NCBI RefSeq assembly: GCF_014653695.1
Contig: NZ_BNAR01000021.1
Coordinates: 60,925-124,924, forward strand
Length of the DNA stretch: 64,000 nucleotides
Origin: Lentzea cavernae
GTDB taxonomy: Bacteria; Actinomycetota; Actinomycetes; Mycobacteriales; Pseudonocardiaceae
Direction of reading: 5' to 3'
Part shown: positions 50,976-57,789 of the stretch, piece after piece
Position numbering within the stretch: the stretch's first letter is position 1
How the letters are laid out: each line of letters begins with the position of its first letter
Notes under the pieces: generated by a model
Told to the model about the DNA's origin: nothing
The model's database searches: none
What the model saw: only the letters and a program-made list of their open reading frames with translations
Program-made: the position numbers and the translations under genes

Positions 50976-51500
50976 ATGAGAGGCATCTGGCACGTGCTGG
51001 GAGCGCTGGGGGTCGTCACCGCGCTCGCCTACGCCCGCGACGTGGCGGACCCGGTCGCCGTCGCCGGAACACCCGTACCGCTGTCGATCGAGTCGATGCG
51101 CGCCATCGCGGACGACGCCTGCGAACGGCCACCCGGATACCGCGCCGGCACCCTCCAGATGCATCGCGGAAGCGTCCTGGAGGTGGGCGTCACCGCCGGT
51201 GAGTTCGTCGTCTGCACCGTCGACGGCGGGGGACGAACCTCCTCGGCCGGCAAGGCCGGCGCGCCCGGTGCCGAGTACTTCAACGGCCGCACGGGCCTGG
51301 TCTGGGACGACGGGAGCGTCGAGGCCGGGCGGGTCGCCCCGGAGGTCGCCGTCCTCGAGTTCGTCCTGCCCAGCGGCAAGGTCGTGAAGGCCGAGTTGCA
51401 CGGCGACGTCTACCTCTGCCGCGTTCCGGAGAAGATCACCTTCGTGCGCGTCCGGGCCTACGACGCGGGCGGTCGTCTCCTGCGCGACGCCGTGATCTAG
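50976..51500 (+). CDS. Hypothetical secreted or membrane-anchored protein, 174 aa
   Basis: The product begins with a hydrophobic segment (MRGIWHVLGALGVVTALAYA) that is a signal peptide or anchor. A beta-rich domain follows with three Cys (DDACERPPGY, FVVCTVDGG, YLCRVPEK) and repeated Val-rich strands. ATG 50976 has GGGGGGAG directly upstream and a TAGGAT -10 candidate at 50954. I do not recognise the family. Its 3' end overlaps the convergent response-regulator gene by 4 bp. Confidence 0.6.
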   Translation: MRGIWHVLGALGVVTALAYARDVADPVAVAGTPVPLSIESMRAIADDACERPPGYRAGTLQMHRGSVLEVGVTAGEFVVCTVDGGGRTSSAGKAGAPGAEYFNGRTGLVWDDGSVEAGRVAPEVAVLEFVLPSGKVVKAELHGDVYLCRVPEKITFVRVRAYDAGGRLLRDAVI

Positions 51501-52126
51501 CGGACCAGGCCGGACTCGTAGGCCGCGATCACCAGCTGCGCCCGGTCGCGGGCGTGCAGCTTCGCCAGCAGGTTCCCGATGTGCGTCTTCACCGTGCCGG
51601 TGCTGACGTGCAGCTCGGCCATGATCTCCGCGTTGGACAGCCCGCGGGCGATCAGCAGCAAGACCTCCTTCTCCCGCTCGGTCACCCGCTCCAGCCCCCG
51701 CACCACCGGCGAGGCGGGCTGCCGGACGAACTCCGAGATCAGCCTGCGCGTGACCGTCGGTGAGAGCAGCGACTCCCCGGACGCCACCACGCGGATCGCC
51801 GCGAGCAGGTCGGCGGGCGGGGTGTCCTTGAGCAGGAAACCCGAGGCTCCGGCCCGCAACGCGCCGAAGACGTACTCGTCGAGGTCGAACGTCGTCAGCA
51901 CGAGCACGCGCGGGCCGTCCAGCAGCCGCGTGGCCTCGATGCCGTCCATCTCGGGCATGCGGATGTCCATCAGCACGACGTCGGGCTCCAGGGAGGCGGC
52001 CAGCGCCACGGCTTCGGCGCCCGTGCCGGCCTCGCCCACCACGGTCAGGCCGGGTTCGTTGTCGACCAGCAGCCGGAAGCTGGCGCGCAGCAACGCCTGG
52101 TCGTCGACGATCAGCACACCGGTCAT
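51497..52126 (-). CDS. NarL/LuxR-type response regulator
   Basis: The 209-aa protein has a receiver domain (VLIVDDQALLR with acidic pair, DVVLMDIRMPEMDG with the phospho-acceptor Asp near 52, LTTFD, FLLKD with the conserved Lys) and a C-terminal LuxR helix-turn-helix (LTxREKEVLLLIARGLSNAEI, HVSTGTVKTHI). Its ATG overlaps the stop of the histidine kinase gene (ATGA), so they form a two-component system. The likely target is the divergent ABC exporter. Confidence 0.93.
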   Translation of the reverse strand: MTGVLIVDDQALLRASFRLLVDNEPGLTVVGEAGTGAEAVALAASLEPDVVLMDIRMPEMDGIEATRLLDGPRVLVLTTFDLDEYVFGALRAGASGFLLKDTPPADLLAAIRVVASGESLLSPTVTRRLISEFVRQPASPVVRGLERVTEREKEVLLLIARGLSNAEIMAELHVSTGTVKTHIGNLLAKLHARDRAQLVIAAYESGLVR

Positions 52127-53190
52127 CGCTGCGGCAGCTCCGCGACGACCCGGAAACCGCCGCCGGCACCCGGTCCGGCGCTGAACGTGCCGCCGTACAC
52201 CGCCACGCGTTCGCGCATGCCGATCAACCCGTGTCCCACTCCGAGCTCCCTCACCCCAGGTCCGTCGTCGGCGACCTCGACGCGAACGGCTTCCGGTGTC
52301 ACGTCTACCAGGACCGCGCACGACGCGGGGGCGGCGTGCTTCACGACGTTCGTCAGTGCCTCCTGCACGATCCGGTACGCGGACAGCCCGATCCCCTCCG
52401 GCACGGCGAGGTCGCCCTTGACCTCCAGCGTGACGCGCACGCCCGCCAGCGACGCGCGGTCGGCGAGGTCGGCGAGTCCGGCCAGGCCGGGGGAGGGGGC
52501 GAGGTCGGCGTCGGAGCGCAGGACGCCCAGCAGGCCGCGCATCTCGGTCAGCGCCGCGCGGCTCGTCTCCGAGATCACTTCCAACGCCTGGTAGGCGTGC
52601 TCGGGTGAGCGCACGTGGGCGGCGTTGGCGGCCTGCACCGTGATGAGGGACAGGTTGTGCGCCACCACGTCGTGCAGTTCGCGGGCGATGCGCAGGCGTT
52701 CGCCGGCGAGGGCCTGCTCGCCCTGCTGCGCCCGCTCGCGTTCGAAGTAGGAGCGCCGCATCCGGGTCGTGTAGCCGATGATCCAGACGGCGCTCATCGC
52801 CGCGAGGACGACGAACACGTTCTCCGGTTCGCCACCGGAGACGCCGGAGACGGCGATCACGGCGAACGCGAGGGCGGCGAGCGACCACGTCCGGGAGCGG
52901 TCGACGGCCACGGTGTAGAGCGCGAAGCACACGGCGCCGACCGGGACGCCGAGCGCCTCCGTCGGCAGCACCTGGCCGACCACCACGGCCGCGGTGGCGG
53001 TCGTGCTGACCACCAGGGCCGTCACGGGCCAGATCCGGCGGACCGTGACGGGCAGCGCGATGAGGAGTACGCCCGGGACGACGAGCCACCACGGCTTGTC
53101 CTGGTCCTCCTCCATCGCGTAGCCCGCGAGAACGCCGATCACCACCGCGGCGGTGAAGTCGACTAGGTAGAGGTGCAGTCGTGCGATCAC
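52123..53190 (-). CDS. HisKA_3-type sensor histidine kinase
   Basis: The 355-aa kinase has four to five membrane helices (about 5-130) with little outside sequence, so it probably senses membrane stress. The HisKA_3 dimerisation domain follows with the phospho-acceptor in RELHDVVAHNLSLI, then the HATPase domain with YRIVQEALTNVVKHA and DDGPGV and GLIGMRERV. GTG 53190 is chosen because TACCGT (53198-53203) ends seven bases before it; GTG 53211 is possible. It is an intramembrane-sensing kinase type usually paired with a neighbouring ABC exporter, as here. Confidence 0.9.
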   Translation of the reverse strand: MIARLHLYLVDFTAAVVIGVLAGYAMEEDQDKPWWLVVPGVLLIALPVTVRRIWPVTALVVSTTATAAVVVGQVLPTEALGVPVGAVCFALYTVAVDRSRTWSLAALAFAVIAVSGVSGGEPENVFVVLAAMSAVWIIGYTTRMRRSYFERERAQQGEQALAGERLRIARELHDVVAHNLSLITVQAANAAHVRSPEHAYQALEVISETSRAALTEMRGLLGVLRSDADLAPSPGLAGLADLADRASLAGVRVTLEVKGDLAVPEGIGLSAYRIVQEALTNVVKHAAPASCAVLVDVTPEAVRVEVADDGPGVRELGVGHGLIGMRERVAVYGGTFSAGPGAGGGFRVVAELPQR

Positions 53191-53301
53191 GACGCCGACG
53201 GTAACGAGCACGCGTCCGGACCGCCTCGGACCACGGTCCGATTCCCGGGATCGGAGCACGGGCCGATCCGCTCGGGGCGTCGGGCCACGACTCTCTTCCG
53301 C

Positions 53302-54003
53302 ATGATCGAGGTGCGGAACCTGACGAAGAAGTACGGGGACACGACAGCGGTCCAGGACCTGTCGTTCACCGTCCACCCAGGACTGGTGACGGGCTTCCTC
53401 GGCCCGAACGGCGCCGGCAAGTCCACGGCGATGCGCATGATCCTCGGCCTGGACCGGCCCACGAGCGGTGAGGCGCTGGTCGGCGGCAAGCGGTACGCGG
53501 ACCTCGACCGGCCGCTGCGGCACGTCGGCGCGCTGCTCGACCCCGCCGCCGTGCACCACGGCCGCAAGGCGCTCGACCACCTGCGCTGGATCGCCGCGAG
53601 CAACGGGATCGGGCAGAAGCGGGCGGTCGAGCTGCTCGAGCAGGTCGGCCTGGGAGGCGTGCGGCACAAGCGGATCAGGGCGTTGTCGCTGGGCATGAAG
53701 CAACGGCTGGGCGTCGCGGCGGCTCTGCTGGGCGACCCCGGGGTGCTGATGTTCGACGAGCCGGTCAACGGCCTCGACCCCGAGGGCGTGCGGTGGATCC
53801 GCGACCTGATGCGCGGGCTCGCGACCGAGGGCCGCACGGTCTTCGTGTCCAGCCACCTGATGAGCGAGATGGCGCTGACCGCCGACCACGTGGTGATCGT
53901 CGCAAGAGGACAGCTGGTCAAGGAGACGCCGATGGAGGCGTTGACCCGCAACGGTTCCCTGGAGGACGCCTACCTCGAACTGACCTCCGGGAGGGGACTG
54001 TGA
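53302..54003 (+). CDS. ABC exporter ATP-binding protein next to the two-component system
   Basis: The 233-aa protein has Walker A GPNGAGKST (about 39-47), the signature-like region LSLGMKQRLGVAAALL, Walker B VLMFDEPVNGLDP and SSH. It belongs to the bacitracin/peptide-resistance-type ATPases. The gene overlaps the permease start by 4 bp (GTGA, 54000-54003) and is divergent from the histidine kinase. The exporter is thus probably induced by that system in response to a membrane-active compound. Confidence 0.92.
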   Translation: MIEVRNLTKKYGDTTAVQDLSFTVHPGLVTGFLGPNGAGKSTAMRMILGLDRPTSGEALVGGKRYADLDRPLRHVGALLDPAAVHHGRKALDHLRWIAASNGIGQKRAVELLEQVGLGGVRHKRIRALSLGMKQRLGVAAALLGDPGVLMFDEPVNGLDPEGVRWIRDLMRGLATEGRTVFVSSHLMSEMALTADHVVIVARGQLVKETPMEALTRNGSLEDAYLELTSGRGL

Positions 54004-54755
54004 AGAACGCGCTCGCCGCGGAGTGGCTGAAACTCCGGACCGTTCGCGCGTCGCACGGACTGGTCGTCACGATCGGGCTGATGGTGGTCGCGGGCGCGCT
54101 GCTGTCGTGGCTGATCGTCCAGGACTACGACACCTCGCCCGCCGCCGAGCAGGCGAAGTTCGCCTCCGCCGACAGCAGCGTGGTGATCACGCCGGTCGTG
54201 CAGTTCCTCGTCGCCGCGCTCGGCGCCCTGGTCGCGACCTCGGACCCGAGGCTGACCGCGCTGACGGCCGTGCCGGACCGGAAGCGGTTGCTGGCGGCCA
54301 AGACCGCGCTCGTCGCCGCCGCGGCCGTGGTGCTCGGCGCTGCGACGCTCGCGCTGTCCGTCGGCTCGAGCTGGCTGGTCATGGGGGACCGGCCGCCGCC
54401 GATCGCGCCGTGGGACGGCCTCGGTGACGTGCTGCCGTGGGCGGGCGCAGCCGTGCTGTCGATCCTGGTGACGGGGCTGACCGGACTCGGGCTGGGGCTC
54501 GCGGTGCGGTCGACGGCCGTGACGATCGTGGTGGTCGGCGTGCTCCTGTGGGGCCTGCCCGCCATCACGCCGATGCTGCCGGAGCCCTGGAACGTGGACG
54601 CGTCCGCGGTGATGGTGCCGTACCTGGTGTGGGAGGTCGCGGGCGTCGTGACCGACCCGCCGCTGGGTCCGCTGGCCGCCGTCGCAGTTTTGATGATGTA
54701 CGTACTGGTGACTCTGGGTGCCGGAACTGTGACTCTTCTGCGACGAGATGCTTGA
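54000..54755 (+). CDS. ABC exporter permease
   Basis: The 251-aa membrane protein has six hydrophobic segments (for example LVVTIGLMVVAGALLSWLIV and VTIVVVGVLLWGLPAITPML) and a short cytoplasmic N-terminus (MKNALAAEWLKLRTVR), the layout of ABC-2 type permeases. The start is GTG 54000, overlapping the ATPase stop. It forms a dimer with the ATPase. Substrate is unknown. Confidence 0.88.
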   Translation: MKNALAAEWLKLRTVRASHGLVVTIGLMVVAGALLSWLIVQDYDTSPAAEQAKFASADSSVVITPVVQFLVAALGALVATSDPRLTALTAVPDRKRLLAAKTALVAAAAVVLGAATLALSVGSSWLVMGDRPPPIAPWDGLGDVLPWAGAAVLSILVTGLTGLGLGLAVRSTAVTIVVVGVLLWGLPAITPMLPEPWNVDASAVMVPYLVWEVAGVVTDPPLGPLAAVAVLMMYVLVTLGAGTVTLLRRDA

Positions 54756-54797
54756 CTCCCCCATGGGGCAGACCTAAGGTCATCTATACCTTTAATC

Positions 54798-54813
54798 GGT
54801 AAGGAAACTTACC
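54798..54813. promoter_or_regulatory. Palindrome GGTAAG-N4-CTTACC upstream of the cellulase gene
   Basis: A perfect inverted repeat, GGTAAG GAAA CTTACC, lies in a short AT-rich stretch 40 bases upstream of the cellulase start. Similar TTAGGAAA-type palindromes precede secreted-hydrolase genes in related actinobacteria, as I recall, so this may be a shared operator. It is not the CebR box (TGGGAGCGCTCCCA). Confidence 0.45.
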
Positions 54814-54852
54814 TAACAAATCCGCCGCCGACAGTCCGAGAGGAGACGCTGT

Positions 54853-55908
54853 ATGTCCTGGCAGAAGTCTGTGGTGGCGCTCGCCGCGGCAGTCGTGCTC
54901 CCCCTGACCGGCGTGATGGCAGGCAGCTCGGTCGCTGCCGCACCGGTCGGCGACGTCTCCGCCGCAGCGCTGCCGGCGGGCTCGCCCGCGGCGGTCAACG
55001 GCCAGCTCAAGGTGTGCGGCGTCAAGCTGTGCAACAAGAACGGCAAGCAGATCCAGCTGCGCGGCATGAGCACGCACGGCATCCAGTGGTACTCCCAGTG
55101 CGTCAAGACCGCGTCCCTGGACGCGCTCGCCAACGACTGGAAGGCGGACATCCTCCGCATCTCGATGTACGTGCAGGAGGGTGGCTACGAGAGCAACCCC
55201 CGCAAGTTCACCGACATGGTGCACGGGTACATCGAGGAGGCCACGAAGCGCGGCCTGTACGCGCTCGTCGACTGGCACCAGCTCTCGCCGGGCGACCCGA
55301 ACCACAACACCGCGCGCGCCAAGACGTTCTTCAAGGAGATCGCGCAGCGGCACAAGGACAAGACGAACATCATCTACGACATCGCCAACGAGCCGAACGG
55401 CGTGACGTGGGCGCGGGTCAAGACCTACGCGGAGGCCGTCATCCCGACGATCCGCGCGGAGGACCCGGACAGCCTCGTGCTCGTCGGCACGCACGGCTGG
55501 TCGACGTTCGGCCTGTCCGACGGCCGCAACATCAACGAGGTCAGCCAGAACAAGGTCAACGCCTCGAACCTGATGTACACGTTCCACTTCTACGCGAAGG
55601 ACCACCGCGACTCGTACCTCAACGCGTTGCGCACGGTCTCGAGCCAGGTGCCGGTCTTCGTCACCGAGTTCGGTTCGCAGGAGGCCTCCGGTGACGGTCC
55701 CAACGACTTCACCATGGCGAACAAGTTCATCTCGTTCATGAAGGAGGCCAAGATCTCCTGGACGAACTGGAACTTCTCCGACGACCACCGCACGGGTGCG
55801 GTGTTCAACAGCGGTACCTGCTCCGGCGGCAACTTCGCCGGGGAGGGTGTGCTGAAGGAGGCCGGCAAGTGGGTGCGCAACCACATCCGCACGGCCGACG
55901 ACTTCTGA
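54853..55908 (+). CDS. Secreted GH5 cellulase (endo-beta-1,4-glucanase)
   Basis: The 351-aa protein has a signal peptide (MSWQKSVVALAAAVVLPLTG, to about residue 30) and one GH5 barrel. Visible marks are the RGMSTHGIQWY start, LRISMYV, the acid/base Glu in IYDIANEPNG, TFHFYAKDH, and the nucleophile Glu in VFVTEFGSQ. It has no carbohydrate-binding module. It hydrolyses internal beta-1,4-glucan bonds outside the cell. GAGAGGAG lies 7 bases before the ATG. It stands alone with its own palindromic control site. Confidence 0.93.
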   Translation: MSWQKSVVALAAAVVLPLTGVMAGSSVAAAPVGDVSAAALPAGSPAAVNGQLKVCGVKLCNKNGKQIQLRGMSTHGIQWYSQCVKTASLDALANDWKADILRISMYVQEGGYESNPRKFTDMVHGYIEEATKRGLYALVDWHQLSPGDPNHNTARAKTFFKEIAQRHKDKTNIIYDIANEPNGVTWARVKTYAEAVIPTIRAEDPDSLVLVGTHGWSTFGLSDGRNINEVSQNKVNASNLMYTFHFYAKDHRDSYLNALRTVSSQVPVFVTEFGSQEASGDGPNDFTMANKFISFMKEAKISWTNWNFSDDHRTGAVFNSGTCSGGNFAGEGVLKEAGKWVRNHIRTADDF

Positions 55909-55982
55909 TCTCCACTGGTTGACCGGCCCCGGCGGGTCGGGTGAGCGGCGGTCCCGCGGGGCCGCCGTTTACCTTTGTGGGC

Positions 55983-56852
55983 ATGGCTCAACTCGCGCTC
56001 GGTCTCGCCTCGCTCGGTCGTCCCGCGTACATCAACCTCGGTCGTGAGGGCGCGCTTCCGGCCGTGCGCGACGTCGAGTCCATGCGCGAGCAGTGCCATC
56101 GCGTGCTCGACACGGCCTACGAGCTGGGCGTCCGGTGGGTCGACGCGGCCCGGTCGTACGGGCTGTCGGAGGACTTCCTGTCGTCGTGGCTGCCCGGCCA
56201 CGACGACGTGGCGGTGTCCAGCAAGTGGGGCTACGCCTACGTCGCGGACTGGCGGCCGGACGCCGAGGTGCACGAGGTCAAGGAGCACTCGCTCGCCCGG
56301 TTCACCCAGCAGTGGCAGGAGACTCGCGCGTTGCTGCCGCGGGTCGACCTCTACCAGGTGCACTCGCTGACGGCCGACAGTCCGCTGTTCACCGACCGCG
56401 CGTTGCAGGACGCGATGGCGGAGATCGGTGTGCCGCTGGGGTTCTCGACGTCCGGGCCGCGCCAGGCCGAGGCCGTCCGCAAGGCGCTGGACCTCGGCAT
56501 CTTCTCGTCCGTCCAGTCCACCTGGAACCTGCTGGAGACGTCGGCGGGGGAGGCGTTGCGGGAGGCGCACGACGCCGGGCTGCGCGTGATCGTCAAGGAG
56601 GGCGTGGCCAACGGCCGGCTCGTCGTGCGGCCTCCGCAAGCGGTTGCGGCACAGGCGGAGGCGCTGGGTGTCGGTCCGGACGCGGTCGCGCTGGCGGCGA
56701 TCGCGCGGCAGCCGTGGGCGGACGTGGTGCTGTCCGGCGCGGCGAGCCCGGAGCAGCTGCGGTCCAATGTGGACGCGCTGCGGATCGACGTGGACCTGCC
56801 GGACCTGGCCGAGCAGTACTGGAAAACCCGTTCCGGACTCACCTGGAACTAA
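55983..56852 (+). CDS. Aldo/keto reductase
   Basis: The 289-aa protein fits the AKR barrel: the DTAYELGVRWVDAARSYG segment (Asp, Tyr), the KWGYAYVADW Lys region, VDLYQVHSL with the catalytic His position, and the C-terminal NADPH-binding end (DAVALAAIARQPWADVVLSGAAS). It would reduce aldehydes or ketones in the cytosol. ATG 55983 follows a TACCTT box (55970-55975) by seven bases, so it is probably leaderless; an upstream start at 55941 lies before that box. Substrate is unknown. Confidence 0.85.
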   Translation: MAQLALGLASLGRPAYINLGREGALPAVRDVESMREQCHRVLDTAYELGVRWVDAARSYGLSEDFLSSWLPGHDDVAVSSKWGYAYVADWRPDAEVHEVKEHSLARFTQQWQETRALLPRVDLYQVHSLTADSPLFTDRALQDAMAEIGVPLGFSTSGPRQAEAVRKALDLGIFSSVQSTWNLLETSAGEALREAHDAGLRVIVKEGVANGRLVVRPPQAVAAQAEALGVGPDAVALAAIARQPWADVVLSGAASPEQLRSNVDALRIDVDLPDLAEQYWKTRSGLTWN

Positions 56853-56865
56853 CTACCTTGGTGCC

Positions 56866-57201
56866 GTGAGCGAAGCGCCCATCGAGGCTTTTGACCCTCC
56901 CTACTACGCCGCCATCTTCACGACCGTGCGCACGCAGGAGCAGAGCGGGTACCGCGAGACCAACGCGCGCATGGAGGAGCTGGTGAAGGACATCCCCGGC
57001 TACCTCGGGATGGACCACGCCCAGAACCCCGGCGGGCTCGGCATCACCGTCGGGTACTTCCGCGACGCCGAGGCGCTCACGCGGTGGCGGACCGACGCCG
57101 AGCACCAGGCGGCGCAGCGGCGTGGCCGCGCCGACTGGTACCAGAGCTACACGCTGCACATCGCGAAGGTGGAGCGCAGCCACGGGTTCACGCGTCCCTG
57201 A
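56866..57201 (+). CDS. ABM-type antibiotic biosynthesis monooxygenase-fold protein
   Basis: The 111-aa protein matches the small ABM/heme-degrading dimeric fold: YYAAIFTTVRT, a helix RMEELVKDIPGYLGMDHAQN, GLGITVGYFRDAEALTRWRTDAEH, and WYQSYTLHIAKVERSHGF. Close relatives are annotated as putative monooxygenases without known substrate. GTG 56866 follows TACCTT (56854-56859) by six bases, suggesting its own leaderless promoter. Its 3' end overlaps the NUDIX gene by 14 bp. Confidence 0.82.
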   Translation: MSEAPIEAFDPPYYAAIFTTVRTQEQSGYRETNARMEELVKDIPGYLGMDHAQNPGGLGITVGYFRDAEALTRWRTDAEHQAAQRRGRADWYQSYTLHIAKVERSHGFTRP

Positions 57202-57682
57202 GCCGCAACCACTCCTGGCCGACGACCCGGCCGTCCGGCACGAGTGCCCAGCCCGGGTCGTCGATCTTGCCGCGCAGCTCGTCCAGGGGCATCCAGCCGC
57301 CCCAGGCGACCTCTTCCGGCTGGTGCGTGAACGGTCCGTCGGTGCGCGTCTCGTAGATCCACGCGTGGTAGCGGGTGCCGTGGCCGACGTAGGTGGTCTG
57401 GAAGAGGAACTCGACGGGGCTCTGGGCGCCCAGCTCCTCGCGCAGCTCGCGCCGGGCGGCCTCGTCCGGCGTCTCGCCCGCGTCGATCACGCCTCCCGCG
57501 GTGCAGTCGTAGAGACCGGGGAAGGCGTCCTTGGTGTCGGTGCGGCGGTGCACGTAGACCCGCCGGCCGTCCAGGGACAGCACGACGATCGTGGCGCAAC
57601 CGTGCCAGAGGTCCTCCGCGCGCATGCGTTCGCGCGTCACCTCGCCGATGACGTTCGCGTCCTCGTCGTAGAGGTTGATCAT
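57188..57682 (-). CDS. NUDIX hydrolase
   Basis: The 164-aa enzyme has the NUDIX box GGVIDAGETPDEAARREL followed by REELGA (the GX5EX7REUXEEXGU pattern), which binds Mg and cleaves nucleoside-diphosphate-linked compounds. The N-terminus (YDEDANVIGEVTRERM) and WHGCATIVVLSLDGRR resemble the YfcD/isopentenyl-isomerase-like branch. AGGAGG lies upstream of ATG 57682. Substrate is unknown. Confidence 0.88.
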   Translation of the reverse strand: MINLYDEDANVIGEVTRERMRAEDLWHGCATIVVLSLDGRRVYVHRRTDTKDAFPGLYDCTAGGVIDAGETPDEAARRELREELGAQSPVEFLFQTTYVGHGTRYHAWIYETRTDGPFTHQPEEVAWGGWMPLDELRGKIDDPGWALVPDGRVVGQEWLRLRDA

Positions 57683-57789
57683 CCCCGTGTCCTCCTGTGG
57701 TCGTACGCGAGCTTGCTACCCCAGTCCGACGCCCGCTGATCGCCTCCCTTCCTACCTTCGTGGACGTCAGACGTCACCGAGGAGGATTC

